A stretch of DNA of 64,000 nt from NCBI RefSeq assembly GCF_021390155.1, contig NZ_CP089985.1:4971001-5035000 (forward strand), written 5' to 3'. The position numbers and the translations under genes were made by a program. The first letter of the stretch is position 1, and each line of letters starts with the position of its first letter. This stretch comes from Pseudomonas sp. HN11 (lineage in GTDB: Bacteria; Pseudomonadota; Gammaproteobacteria; Pseudomonadales; Pseudomonadaceae). The notes beneath the pieces are model-generated. The model worked only from the letters and a program-made list of their open reading frames with translations. It had not been told where the DNA came from and searched no databases. Positions 29,933-39,608 of the stretch are shown piece after piece.

Positions 29933-30388
29933 CTAAATCTCCTGCTTTGATTGTTTACCCGCGCCGCTTACGTCGGCAAAGGCCGCACGTAGAGCTTCGG
30001 GAATGGCCCGGGGTTTCAAACTATTGGTGCGCACACAGGCCACCAGGAACTGCCCCTCACAGAGCAGCGTTGCATCCGTTGCCCGCCTGACCTGCTGCTT
30101 GAAACGCAGGCTGACACGGTTCAATTCGATTACTTCAGCGCTGACCAACAACTCGTCGTCCAGCCGCGCCGGCGCGTGATACCGCGCCTCGCTGGAATGC
30201 ACGACGAATAACAGGTCCTCCCCTGCCAGCTGGGATTGGGCAAAGCCCAGCTCCCGTAGCCGCTCGGTTCGAGCCCGCTCCATGAACTTGAGGTAATTGA
30301 CGTAATACACGATGCCGCCGGCATCGGTGTCCTCGTAATAAACGCGACAGCGATGTGCAAACGACTGATCCCCGTTTTGCGCGCGCAT
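29933..30388 (-). CDS. ybgC: Acyl-CoA thioesterase YbgC
   Basis: Hot-dog-fold thioesterase of 151 residues, first gene of the tol-pal operon. The motif [22 protein letters not shown] contains the catalytic aspartate. In other bacteria it hydrolyses short or long acyl-CoA and interacts with phospholipid synthesis enzymes. Its tie to the Tol machine is by operon only. The 151-base gap before it, towards ruvB, is AT-richer and probably holds the operon promoter. Confidence 0.93.
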   Translation of the reverse strand: MRAQNGDQSFAHRCRVYYEDTDAGGIVYYVNYLKFMERARTERLRELGFAQSQLAGEDLLFVVHSSEARYHAPARLDDELLVSAEVIELNRVSLRFKQQVRRATDATLLCEGQFLVACVRTNSLKPRAIPEALRAAFADVSGAGKQSKQEI

Positions 30389-30539
30389 ACTCTAGTGCTT
30401 ACTCCTCAGGTTGCCAATCCGGCCCGCAACTGTTTTTTCGTTCTCGCTCTTCATTCTGAAGAATATTTCTAACGACTGAATGACGACACCAGCCACTAGG
30501 ACAGCACAAACCTCGGATAAATCGTCTGGCGTGAAGCTT

Positions 30540-31598
30540 TTAATCGTCCACTGCATCGAGGAATTCGTCTACTACAGGCATCTCGCCCAATCGTGACGGA
30601 ATGTTTAACCCAAAGTGCAGATAGGCGTGGCGCGTGACCACTCGCCCCCTCGGGGTACGCATGATGTAGCCCTGCTGGATCAGGTATGGCTCCAGCACAT
30701 CTTCGATGGTATGGCGCTCTTCACTGATGGCTGCCGCCAGGCTATCGACCCCAACCGGGCCACCGTCGAACTTCTCGATCATGGTCAAGAGTAGGCGTCG
30801 ATCCTGGTGATCGAAGCCATGCTCATCCACATCCAGCAGGTTCAAGGCCAGGTCGGCAACGGCTTTGGTGATATGCCCCTTGGCCCGCACCTCGGCAAAA
30901 TCGCGCACGCGACGCAGCAAGCGGTTGGCAATCCGTGGCGTACCGCGGGCCCGGCGGGCGATTTCAAAAGCGCCTTCCGGGTCAAGCGGTAAACCGAGAA
31001 TGCTCGCCGAACGACTGACGATGGTCGCCAGGTCTGCCGTGCTATAGAACTCTAGACGTTGAACAATGCCGAAACGGTCTCGCAACGGGTTGGTCAACAT
31101 ACCGGCGCGCGTCGTGGCGCCGACCAGCGTGAACGGCGGCAGGTCGAGCTTGATCGAGCGGGCCGCAGGGCCTTCGCCGATCATGATGTCGAGCTGAAAG
31201 TCTTCCATGGCCGGGTACAGCACTTCCTCGACGATCGGAGAGAGCCGGTGGATTTCGTCGATAAACAGCACATCGTGCGGTTCAAGGTTGGTCAGCAATG
31301 CCGCCAGGTCACCCGGGCGCTCCAGCACCGGCCCGGAGGTGGACTTGATCGACACGCCCATTTCCTGGGCGATGATGTTGGCCAACGTGGTCTTGCCCAA
31401 GCCCGGCGGACCGAAAATCAGCGTGTGATCCAAAGACTCACTGCGCCCACGTGCAGCCTGGATGAACAACTCCATCTGCTCGCGCACAGTGGGCTGGCCG
31501 ATGTATTCGGCCAGGCTCAGGGGGCGGATGGCGCGGTCCTGGACCTCTTCACGGTCACGCGGGCCAGTGGCTGCAATCAGACGATCAGCTTCAATCAC
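30540..31598 (-). CDS. ruvB: Holliday junction helicase RuvB
   Basis: AAA+ motor of 352 residues that drives branch migration of Holliday junctions with RuvA. Walker [11 protein letters not shown] lies near residue 64, Walker [10 protein letters not shown] near 111, and sensor 1 GATTRAG follows. The C-terminal winged helix ends with [13 protein letters not shown]. It begins immediately after the ruvA stop. Confidence 0.97.
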   Translation of the reverse strand: MIEADRLIAATGPRDREEVQDRAIRPLSLAEYIGQPTVREQMELFIQAARGRSESLDHTLIFGPPGLGKTTLANIIAQEMGVSIKSTSGPVLERPGDLAALLTNLEPHDVLFIDEIHRLSPIVEEVLYPAMEDFQLDIMIGEGPAARSIKLDLPPFTLVGATTRAGMLTNPLRDRFGIVQRLEFYSTADLATIVSRSASILGLPLDPEGAFEIARRARGTPRIANRLLRRVRDFAEVRAKGHITKAVADLALNLLDVDEHGFDHQDRRLLLTMIEKFDGGPVGVDSLAAAISEERHTIEDVLEPYLIQQGYIMRTPRGRVVTRHAYLHFGLNIPSRLGEMPVVDEFLDAVDD

Positions 31599-32210
31599 TT
31601 AAATCATTCCCTTCAGGGCGCGGCGGATCATGTCTTCACTGCTCAGGTTCTTGTCCTTGATGGCCGATACGGCCTTGCTGGCTTCCTGCGGCTTGTAGCC
31701 GAGGGAGATCAGCGCGCTGACGGCATCGCTCTCTGCACTGGCGACCTGGCCCGCCGGCATGTCCGGCTGGTTTGGCACCAGGGCAAACATGCTCGGCACG
31801 ACCTCCCAGGCCTTGAAGCGGTCTTTGAGTTCCACCAGCAGACGCTCGGCGGTCTTCTTGCCAACACCTGGCACCTTGGTCAGCGCCGAGGTGTCCTGAG
31901 CGGAAACGGCGCGTACCAGTTCATCCACTTCCAGGCTCGACATCAAAGCCAGGGCCAGTTTCGGGCCCACGCCGTTGAGGCGGATCAGTTCGCGGAAGAA
32001 GTCGCGGTCACGCTTGCCAATGAAACCATAGAGCAGTTGTGCGTCTTCGCGCACCACCAAATGCGTGTGCAATGTTATCGGCTCACCGACCGACGGCAGG
32101 CGATACAGGGTGGTCATGGGCACTTCCAGCTCATACCCCAACCCATTTACATCCAGAATCAGGTGCGGCGGCTGTTTCTCAGCCAGGGTGCCGCGCAAGC
32201 GTCCAATCAC
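31599..32210 (-). CDS. ruvA: Holliday junction binding protein RuvA
   Basis: Protein of 203 residues whose tetramer holds the four-way junction and loads RuvB. The OB-fold domain (1-64) starts [12 protein letters not shown]. Domain II has two helix-hairpin-helix motifs ([12 protein letters not shown] and [12 protein letters not shown]). Domain III (about 155-203) contacts RuvB. It is 66 bases after ruvC and directly before ruvB. Confidence 0.96.
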   Translation of the reverse strand: MIGRLRGTLAEKQPPHLILDVNGLGYELEVPMTTLYRLPSVGEPITLHTHLVVREDAQLLYGFIGKRDRDFFRELIRLNGVGPKLALALMSSLEVDELVRAVSAQDTSALTKVPGVGKKTAERLLVELKDRFKAWEVVPSMFALVPNQPDMPAGQVASAESDAVSALISLGYKPQEASKAVSAIKDKNLSSEDMIRRALKGMI

Positions 32211-32276
32211 GGTTCAGATCCTTAAAGCTGGGGTCAGAACAGGGCCTGACCGGAAATTACGATTGCGCTGATGCTA

Positions 32277-32801
32277 TCAGAGACGCAGGCGCCCGCCACG
32301 ACTGCGTGCCGTACCCAAGCCGTGGGGCAGCAAGCTGGAGCGGGTGTGCGCATGGCAAATGGCGATAGCCAGGGCGTCGGAGGCGTCGATTTGCGGTTTT
32401 GAAGTGAGCTTGAGCATGTGCATGACCATCATCTGCACTTGCTCTTTATTTGCCGCACCGGTGCCGACCACGGCTTGCTTGACCTGGGTCGCGGTGTATT
32501 CGGCAATGTCCATGCCCTCCTCGGCGCCGGCAACGATGGCGGCGCCACGAGCCTGGCCAAGTTTCAGGGCTGAATCGGCGTTTTTGGCCATGAACACCTT
32601 TTCGATGCCCATGGTCACCGGCCCGTAGGTCTGGATTACTTCACGCACGCCGCGATAGACGATCTGCAGGCGCTCGGCCAACTCGCCCGCGCCGGTACGG
32701 ATGCAGCCCGAGGCAATGTAGACACAGCCGCGCGGGGTCTGTTGCACCACGCCAAAACCGGTGATGCGCGAACCGGGGTCGATACCTAGGATTAAAGTCA
32801 T
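32277..32801 (-). CDS. ruvC: Holliday junction resolvase RuvC
   Basis: Endonuclease of 174 residues that cuts Holliday junctions symmetrically. The catalytic acidic residues are visible as [11 protein letters not shown] (Asp7), MGIEKVF (Glu near 67) and [12 protein letters not shown] near the C-terminal third. Length is normal. It leads the ruvCAB cluster, downstream of yebC. Confidence 0.96.
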   Translation of the reverse strand: MTLILGIDPGSRITGFGVVQQTPRGCVYIASGCIRTGAGELAERLQIVYRGVREVIQTYGPVTMGIEKVFMAKNADSALKLGQARGAAIVAGAEEGMDIAEYTATQVKQAVVGTGAANKEQVQMMVMHMLKLTSKPQIDASDALAIAICHAHTRSSLLPHGLGTARSRGGRLRL

Positions 32802-32869
32802 AACGCCTGCGGGCTAGATAAACACAATTTGTGAACAGTGAAGCTCCACATTTTGATCTGGGTCATACC

Positions 32870-33616
<747 letters not shown>

Positions 33617-33684
33617 AACACAACTCCGAAATTCTGTAGAAACCTTGATCAACCCCGCTGCGCGGGATTTGCCTCTTGTAACGC

Positions 33685-33710
33685 AAAGGCGCATCCGAAG
33701 ATGCGCCTTT
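33685..33710. terminator. Hairpin between aspS and yebC
   Basis: The arms AAAGGCGCATC (33685-33695) and GATGCGCCTTT (33700-33710) form an 11-base perfect stem around CGAA. Leftward there are only three T after the stem, so it may be a partial terminator or attenuator for the aspS-yebC transcript. Confidence 0.6.
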
Positions 33711-33750
33711 TTAAACTGCGTAAACCTCAGTGCGCTTTCACGCAGCAGCC

Positions 33751-35526
33751 TTACTCAGCCTTCGGCGTCTCGCGCAGACGGATGTGCAGTTCGCGCAATG
33801 CCTTGGCATCCACCACACCTGGAGCCTGGGTCATGACGTCCGCAGCGCTCTGGGTTTTCGGGAAGGCAATCACTTCACGGATCGACTGGGCGCCGGTCAT
33901 CAGCATCACCAGACGGTCCAGGCCGAACGCCAGGCCACCGTGCGGCGGCGCGCCGTATTTGAGGGCGTCGAGCAGGAAGCCGAACTTCTCTTCCTGTTCC
34001 GCTTCGTTGATGCCCAACAGGCGGAAGACCGCTTGCTGCATCTCTTTGCGGTGGATACGGATCGAACCGCCACCCAGCTCGGTACCGTTGAGCACCATGT
34101 CGTAGGCACGGGACAGCGCGCCCGCCGGGTTGGCTTCCAGCTCGGCCGGCGAGCACTTCGGCGCGGTGAACGGGTGGTGCAAAGCGCTGAAGCTGCCGTC
34201 GTCGTTCTCTTCGAACATCGGGAAATCGACGACCCACATCGGGGCCCATTCGCAGGTCAGCAGGTCCAGGTCGTGACCCAGCTTGATCCGCAGCGCGCCC
34301 AGGGCTTCGCTGACGATCTTGGCCTTGTCGGCGCCGAAGAACACGATATCGCCGTCGACTGCACCGACGCGGTCGAGGATCGCGTTCAGGTTGTCCAGCG
34401 GAATGTTTTTCACGATTGGCGATTGCAGGCCGTCAACGCCATTGGCGCGCTCGTTGACCTTGATGTATGCCAGGCCCTTGGCACCGTAGATGCCGACGAA
34501 CTTGGTGTAGTCATCGATCTGCTTGCGCGGCATGCTCGCGCCGCCAGGCACGCGCAGGGCGGCAATGCGGCATTTCGGGTCGTTGGCCGGGCCGCTGAAC
34601 ACTTTGAAGTCGACCTCTTTGAGTTGGTCGGCCACATCCACCAGTTCCAGCGGGTTACGCAGGTCTGGTTTGTCGGAACCATAACGGCGCATGGCTTCTT
34701 CGAAGGTCATGTGCGGGAAGTCGCCGAATTCCAGGTCCAGCACTTCCTTGAACAGGTTGCGGATCATTTGCTCGGTCAGGCCCATGATCTCTTTTTCATC
34801 GAGGAAGCTGGTCTCGATGTCGATCTGGGTGAATTCCGGCTGGCGATCGGCGCGCAGGTCTTCGTCACGGAAGCATTTGGCGATCTGGTAGTAACGGTCG
34901 AAGCCGGCCACCATCAGCAGCTGTTTGAACAGTTGTGGCGATTGCGGCAGGGCGAAGAACGAACCGGCGTGGGTTCGGCTCGGCACCAGGTAGTCACGCG
35001 CACCTTCCGGGGTGGCCCGGGTCAGGATCGGCGTTTCAACGTCCAGGAAGCCGTTTTCGTCGAGGAAGCGGCGGATGCTGGTGGTCATGCGCGAACGCAG
35101 GCGCAGCTTCTCGGCCATTTCCGGACGACGCAGGTCCAGGAAGCGATAGCGCAGGCGGGTTTCTTCGCCCACGTCGGAGAATTCGTTGAGTGGAAACGGC
35201 GGGGTTTCCGACTCGTTCAGCACTTCCAGCTCGTAACCCAGCACTTCGATGCCGCCGGACGCCATGTTCTTGTTCACGGCACCGGCCGGACGCAGGCGTA
35301 CCTTGCCGGTGATCTTCACGACGTACTCGCTGCGCACGCGGTCGGCGGCGGCGAAGCTCTCGGCGCGATCCGGGTCGAACACCACCTGGGCCAGACCATC
35401 ACGATCACGGATATCGAGGAAGATCACCCCGCCGTGGTCGCGGCGACGGTGAACCCATCCGCAAAGGGTGATTTCCTGACCTTCCAGGGTCTCGTTCAGT
35501 TGGCCGCAATAGTGGCTGCGCATCAT
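33751..35526 (-). CDS. aspS: Aspartyl-tRNA synthetase
   Basis: Class IIb synthetase of 591 residues. The N-terminal OB-fold anticodon-binding domain ([19 protein letters not shown]) is followed by the catalytic core. Class II motif 2 is [16 protein letters not shown] and motif 3 [11 protein letters not shown]. The bacterial GAD insertion lies between them. Pseudomonads use a non-discriminating enzyme that also charges tRNA-Asn. [10 protein letters not shown] (35526) is the start used by relatives; the track of open frame before it lacks a good ribosome site. Confidence 0.96.
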   Translation of the reverse strand: MMRSHYCGQLNETLEGQEITLCGWVHRRRDHGGVIFLDIRDRDGLAQVVFDPDRAESFAAADRVRSEYVVKITGKVRLRPAGAVNKNMASGGIEVLGYELEVLNESETPPFPLNEFSDVGEETRLRYRFLDLRRPEMAEKLRLRSRMTTSIRRFLDENGFLDVETPILTRATPEGARDYLVPSRTHAGSFFALPQSPQLFKQLLMVAGFDRYYQIAKCFRDEDLRADRQPEFTQIDIETSFLDEKEIMGLTEQMIRNLFKEVLDLEFGDFPHMTFEEAMRRYGSDKPDLRNPLELVDVADQLKEVDFKVFSGPANDPKCRIAALRVPGGASMPRKQIDDYTKFVGIYGAKGLAYIKVNERANGVDGLQSPIVKNIPLDNLNAILDRVGAVDGDIVFFGADKAKIVSEALGALRIKLGHDLDLLTCEWAPMWVVDFPMFEENDDGSFSALHHPFTAPKCSPAELEANPAGALSRAYDMVLNGTELGGGSIRIHRKEMQQAVFRLLGINEAEQEEKFGFLLDALKYGAPPHGGLAFGLDRLVMLMTGAQSIREVIAFPKTQSAADVMTQAPGVVDAKALRELHIRLRETPKAE

Positions 35527-35633
35527 GGTAGTGGTTTCACTTCTCGTAATTCGAAATTCGGTGGAGGCCTGCCTCGTCACCGTACATTAAAGCAGGGGAC
35601 GGATAATGCAGGAGCCTGCGCGTAGAGTTCAAC

Positions 35634-35855
35634 TCAGTCTGCTTTGTCGCCGCCCGCCAGGTTCTTCTTGGAGCCGGTCTTGAAGTCGGTTTCGTACCAG
35701 CCGCTGCCGCTCAGGCGGAAGCCTGGCATGGACAACATTTTCTTGAGCTCCGGCGCTTGGCAGGCCGGGCAATCGACCAGCGGCGCGGCGCTGATCTTCT
35801 GAATGGCTTCCAACTGATGACCACAGGAAGCACATTGATAGTCGTACATGGGCAT
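35634..35855 (-). CDS. FmdB-family zinc ribbon protein
   Basis: Small protein of 73 residues with the PF09723 start MPMYDYQCASCGH and a second CPAC pair, forming a zinc ribbon. The C-terminal part PGFRLSGSGWYETDFK is also typical. The family is widespread, but its role is unknown beyond an early link to formamidase regulation. It is usually found just before aspS in pseudomonads, as here. Confidence 0.92.
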   Translation of the reverse strand: MPMYDYQCASCGHQLEAIQKISAAPLVDCPACQAPELKKMLSMPGFRLSGSGWYETDFKTGSKKNLAGGDKAD

Positions 35856-36023
35856 GGCGATGTCTCGGCGATCAGAACGTTACTGCGCCACGCCTGCTCC
35901 GGGAAAACCCCGGCACGCGCAGCAAAGCGCGGGATTATATCTGGTAAATCGAGGCAGCGCAGCCGGCTTTCTGCCCCGGGGCCACCCCCACTTTGCAGAA
36001 GGGCCGCCCCCGAAGCGCGGTGA

Positions 36024-36272
36024 CTACGAAGCTTCAACACGCTCTTTCAAGGCGTGAACCACACACACCACCCTGACCAACCCACTGAAGTTCTTCACCC
36101 CACCATGGCGCAAGTGCACTTCCCGATCCACATAGGACAGCAACGCACTGACCGAACAGGCGTTGATCCTGGCGATTTCAGTGAGGATATTCCAATAGAT
36201 CTGCTCCAGCCGCAGGCACGTGGAAAACCCGTTGAGCCTTACCGACCGGGACAATGGCTTGGCCAGTCCCAT
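36024..36272 (-). CDS. Ribbon-helix-helix domain protein
   Basis: Protein of 82 residues resembling the RHH_4 family. The segment SVRLNGFSTCLRLEQIYWNILTEIA reads as a beta-strand followed by two helices, the DNA-binding fold of MetJ/Arc-type regulators. AAAGGG lies before the ATG at 36272; the longer open frame is unlikely. No toxin or other partner gene is adjacent; FmdB lies downstream and Dps upstream. It could be a small autonomous DNA-binding regulator. The target is unknown. Confidence 0.75.
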   Translation of the reverse strand: MGLAKPLSRSVRLNGFSTCLRLEQIYWNILTEIARINACSVSALLSYVDREVHLRHGGVKNFSGLVRVVCVVHALKERVEAS

Positions 36273-36499
36273 GTCGAACCCTTTTGTAAAGGGGTCGACC
36301 TTTATTTTATGAAAACCACCGGCTTCCATGATTCCATTACCCACTCCGCGTGACATACACCTGACACTCCATTGCCAAACAGCCGCCCATGGGTTGTCCC
36401 ATTGGGCAATGAGCCTATAAAACAGCAGGCTGAGTGCGGCAGCCAGAAGACGCGGAGTTGATCGGCGTAGGACAACGCCAGGAAATGCGCGGAAACAAG

Positions 36500-36523
36500 C
36501 GAGCGGCGCCGGGAAGGCGCCGC
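36500..36523 (-). terminator. GC-rich hairpin after dps
   Basis: GCGGCGCC (36503-36510) pairs with GGCGCCGC (36516-36523) around GGGAA, 14 bases past the dps stop. Leftward it is followed by CGCTTGTTTCC, a poor T-run, so termination is likely but not certain. Confidence 0.6.
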
Positions 36524-36536
36524 CAAGGACAGTTGT

Positions 36537-37010
36537 TTACTGATTTTCGAGCAGGGAACGCAGCATCCACGCGGTTTTCTCGTGAACCTGCATGCGCTGG
36601 GTCAACAGGTCGGCCGTCGGCTCATCGCTGACCTTGTCGAGCAGCGGGAAGATGCCGCGCGCGGTGCGAGTGACCGCTTCCTGGCCTTCTACCAGTTGCT
36701 TGATCATGTCTTCAGCATTCGGCACGCCTTCTTCTTCCTTGATGGAAGAAAGACGGGCGTAGATGGAGTAGGCACCCGGCGCGGGGAAACCCAGGGCACG
36801 GATACGCTCGGCAATGGAGTCCACCGCCAATGCCAGCTCGTTGTACTGCTCTTCGAACATCAGGTGCAACGTGCGGAACATGGGGCCCGTGACGTTCCAA
36901 TGGAAGTTGTGGGTCTTCAGGTACAGTACATAGGTATCGGAAAGCAGTCGCGAAAGTCCGTCGACGATGGATTTACGATCTTCTTCACTGATACCGATAT
37001 CGATTGCCAT
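36537..37010 (-). CDS. dps: Dps-family ferritin-like DNA-protecting protein
   Basis: Protein of 157 residues forming a 12-subunit cage that oxidises and stores iron and shields DNA from peroxide. The ferroxidase residues fall in the family spacing: His37 and His49, Glu53, Asp64 and Glu68, in the segments THNFHWNV and VDSIAERI. The basic DNA-binding N-terminal tail of E. coli Dps is missing, so it may act mainly in iron and peroxide detoxification. The ATG at 37010 follows AAGGGG. It corresponds in position to PA0962. Confidence 0.92.
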   Translation of the reverse strand: MAIDIGISEEDRKSIVDGLSRLLSDTYVLYLKTHNFHWNVTGPMFRTLHLMFEEQYNELALAVDSIAERIRALGFPAPGAYSIYARLSSIKEEEGVPNAEDMIKQLVEGQEAVTRTARGIFPLLDKVSDEPTADLLTQRMQVHEKTAWMLRSLLENQ

Positions 37011-37426
37011 GTTTATCCCCTTCAATTGACAAGTATTCATTGATCAGATGCAGGACCACTCTAGCAAGTGTGTCGGTGATACGCAGCCCGGCGTGGCAAT
37101 TCGCCCCGGCCCTGGCCTGCGAAAACAGCGAAATTCAAGCCTTCTGCCCACGTAGGAAATGTTCCGACAGGCCGGATGAAAAGCCCGCACGTGTCTAGGA
37201 CAAGCGTTTGACGCAGAAATGCCGTCGCCCTTGCGACACCCTGAAATGCTTGATTTGAGTAGGCACAGCCTTTGCTGTTAAATAGGCGGCGTGTCGTCAC
37301 CGTTACTTTCTGCGGCAGCGACATAGGCTGATACCCCGCGCACGTGCCCAACGCCTCCCATTGTTCAGAAGCGAACCGTGCCAGTCAGCTCTTCCTTGTG
37401 ATCCGTCTTAACGTGAGTTAATCAAA
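37011..37426. other. Divergent intergenic region dps / membrane cold-shock gene
   Basis: This gap of 416 bases must hold both promoters. I see no good open frame and no clear OxyR or Fur site. Several GGA triplets (near 37156, 37174 and 37198) could be Rsm-type sites, but they do not form a convincing Rsm RNA. Leave as non-coding. Confidence 0.4.
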
Positions 37427-38029
37427 ATGTTGAAAATCGTCCACCTGCTAACGGGCGTTGCAGCTTTGCTGCTGTCCTTTATACCGAGCTTGCAACAGGG
37501 AAGCCCTCCCTACCTGGAACAACACGACGCTCTGTACCTGGCCTTGTTCGGCCTTCTTAACCTGACGCTGGCACCGGTGACCCCTTACTGGAACAAAGGC
37601 ACGCGTCATCAACTGCAAAACCTGGTCAGTGCGCTGTTGGTACTGACCGTTGTCGTACAAACCCTCACCCTCCTGGCACCCATGCCTGAAGTCGGCGGCC
37701 ATCCGGCCATCCTGCTCAGCCTGGTGATTGCTGTGGTCGCCATTGTTCTTCACCTGGCCATCAGCTTCTACCGTTCGTCCCCTGCGGCCTCGTCGCAAAC
37801 CTACGACATGACCAATCGGGATACCGGTACCGTCAAGTGGTTCAACACGTCCAAAGGCTTCGGCTTTATTTCCCGCGATTCGGGCGACGATATCTTCGTC
37901 CACTTCCGGGCTATTCGCGGCGAAGGCCATCGTGTCCTGGTGGAAGGCCAGCGCGTGGAGTTCTCCGTCATGAATCGCGACAAAGGCCTGCAGGCCGAAG
38001 ACGTGATCGCTGCACTGCCGCGTCGCTGA
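37427..38029 (+). CDS. Membrane-anchored cold-shock-domain protein
   Basis: Protein of 200 residues that joins four predicted transmembrane helices (about 3-21, 38-56, 69-88 and 94-114) to a complete cold-shock domain (about 130-197). RNP1 KGFGFIS and RNP2 IFVHF are intact, so nucleic-acid binding is expected. The domain would sit on the cytoplasmic face of the inner membrane. It corresponds in position to PA0961, annotated as a probable cold-shock protein. A bidirectional terminator follows. The function of tethering an RNA chaperone to the membrane is unknown. Confidence 0.88.
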   Translation: MLKIVHLLTGVAALLLSFIPSLQQGSPPYLEQHDALYLALFGLLNLTLAPVTPYWNKGTRHQLQNLVSALLVLTVVVQTLTLLAPMPEVGGHPAILLSLVIAVVAIVLHLAISFYRSSPAASSQTYDMTNRDTGTVKWFNTSKGFGFISRDSGDDIFVHFRAIRGEGHRVLVEGQRVEFSVMNRDKGLQAEDVIAALPRR

Positions 38030-38045
38030 TACCCGCCTTCGCAGC

Positions 38046-38087
38046 AAAAAAAACCGCGATCCGGCTCAGCTGGATCGCGGTTTTTTT
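38046..38087. terminator. Bidirectional terminator, cold-shock gene / slyX
   Basis: AAAAACCGCGATCC (38049-38062) and GGATCGCGGTTTTT (38072-38085) form a perfect 14-base stem with A and T runs on both sides. It separates the convergent genes. Confidence 0.95.
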
Positions 38088-38098
38088 ATGCATGCCTA

Positions 38099-38305
38099 TT
38101 AATAGTGAGGCGGCGGCGCTTCCTCTTCGGAAGTTTCGAACTGACCGCCCATTTCTTCCTGGCGCTTGAGCAGCGCGGTCATCTGCATCTGCAGGCGCTC
38201 GACAGCCCGCTGTTGGGTGACAAGGATGTCATTGAGGGTCTCGATGGTGTCGTCCTGGAAGGCCAGGCGGCTTTCCAGATCGTTGACGCGGTCTTGCAGA
38301 TCCAT
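38099..38305 (-). CDS. slyX: SlyX family protein
   Basis: Protein of 68 residues, almost entirely a coiled coil ([20 protein letters not shown]) with a Pro/His tail ending PPPHY, the SlyX signature. The role is unknown; in E. coli slyX lies next to slyD. Here it follows the HIT gene by three bases and probably shares its transcript. Confidence 0.93.
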   Translation of the reverse strand: MDLQDRVNDLESRLAFQDDTIETLNDILVTQQRAVERLQMQMTALLKRQEEMGGQFETSEEEAPPPHY

Positions 38306-38308
38306 GAT

Positions 38309-38734
38309 TCAGCCCTGGGTAAAAACGAAGTCGGCGGGCAACAGCTCGCGCAGACGGGTGCGGATGGCTGCCACTTGCTCATTGGTGTAAGGCTGCGCAG
38401 GATGTTTACCCCATACCGGCGCTGGCCAGGCGGCGTCATCACGTTTGCGCACGATCACATGCATGTGCAACTGGCTGACGACATTGCCCAGGGCACCGAT
38501 ATTCATCTTGTCAGCGGACAAGCCTTCATTCAGCAACTGGGCCAGGGCGGTGGTTTCTTGCCACAAGCGCTGCTGGTTCGCGACATCCAGTTGAAACACT
38601 TCGCTGATACCGTTGATACGCGGCACCAGGATGAACCAGGGGTAGTTCGAGTCATTGGACAGCAGCAGGCGGCACAGGGGGAAATCCCCCATCACCAGCG
38701 TGTCGTGTTGAAGGCGTTGATCTAAAGCGAACAC
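38309..38734 (-). CDS. HIT-family hydrolase with Gln in place of the first His
   Basis: Histidine-triad protein of 141 residues from a GTG start at 38734 (VFALDQRLQHD), with GGAG eight bases upstream. The triad region reads SQLHMHVIV: Gln88, His90 and His92. The central nucleophile-position histidine is kept, while the first is Gln, as in a branch common in proteobacteria. Such enzymes hydrolyse or transfer nucleotides. The substrate is unknown. It stands before slyX in PA0959-PA0960 order. Confidence 0.85.
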   Translation of the reverse strand: MFALDQRLQHDTLVMGDFPLCRLLLSNDSNYPWFILVPRINGISEVFQLDVANQQRLWQETTALAQLLNEGLSADKMNIGALGNVVSQLHMHVIVRKRDDAAWPAPVWGKHPAQPYTNEQVAAIRTRLRELLPADFVFTQG

Positions 38735-39608
38735 CGCAGGCACTCCGTTCGGCAGGTCAGGTTCAAGACCACCAGCATACCTGCGAATCACGGTTGCTTC
38801 ACGCCAGCCCATGCGCGCTCGACCCAGGTGTGGTGAAAAAAAGCGCACCATTTCGAGACAAACCAATAATTCGACTACGCTCTATGACCAGTCCAGCCGT
38901 GAACTGACCAACGCAGAACAAACGATTCCAAGGAGACCCGCGATACAGAGGCCTCACAAAACAAGGCATTGAGCCATCACCGCATTCACGAGGCACTTGG
39001 GGCCCTGCACCAAAATGACTCATTTATGCCTCAAAGGGATCCGCCAATTACCCACTCAGAGGGGTGAACCGGTAACGTTTTACCCAAGTCCAGGATTTTA
39101 TGCACCACACACCACAGGAATGAAGCGTGGGGCAAGCCCAAACCAATCGGCGTAAAAACCCCGTGCTTATGCGGTTTTCACAAAGCCGCAACGTTTTTCA
39201 CGAAAAAATGACATTCGATTTACGGTTTGGGCACGCTTGCTGCATTCATCCCTCTATCGTCGGCAACGGCACCGGAAGGGAAGCAGGTGTTTCGCGATAA
39301 GAACAGCAGCGGTTCAATGCGCTCCACGGAAGATTTCAAACTTGGAAAGTAACGATTTTTTGCGTTCTTTTAACGGTTTGGAAACAGTATTGAAGTTGTC
39401 AGCCTCGTTACAGTGAGGCTGTGAATTTGCGACATGGATATAGCAATCTACGACAAGCTCGTAAAGAAGCTGAAAGGAAAGTTGGGCACGTATCGCCAAT
39501 ATTGTCAGCGTGATATAACTTTGCGCCGACACAAAAAGAAAGAGCCGCCCAGACAAAAATATAGGTGGGACGGCAGTACTCTTCCTAAAACCAAAGGAGC
39601 AAATCACG
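38735..39608. other. Long non-coding region upstream of the OprD-family porin
   Basis: This gap is 874 bases, far more than a promoter needs. It contains a sigma-54-like element at 39228, an 8-base hairpin TGCGGTTT/AAGCCGCA followed by ACGTTTTT (about 39170-39198), and a hairpin CAGCCTC/GAGGCTG (39400-39421). Open frames in it are short and lack ribosome sites. It may encode a small RNA or a long leader. I cannot show a transcript from sequence. Confidence 0.45.
39228..39244 (+). promoter_or_regulatory. Sigma-54-like promoter element
   Basis: TGGGCACGCTTGCTGCA has GG (39230-39231) and GC (39242-39243) ten bases apart and keeps the CACG block and the final TGCA. The porin starts 365 bases downstream, so any transcript has a leader of about 350 bases. 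The oprE porin of P. aeruginosa has been reported to depend on RpoN, which makes this plausible. Confidence 0.55.

Noticed and set aside
33730..35625. Rightward open frame of 631 codons antisense to aspS
   Set aside because: The His/Gln/Val-rich composition is typical of a shadow frame; aspS with all class II motifs lies on the other strand.
37011..37426. Possible Rsm-type regulatory RNA with GGA motifs
   Set aside because: The GGA triplets are few and not displayed in hairpin loops, and no terminator or GacA box was found.
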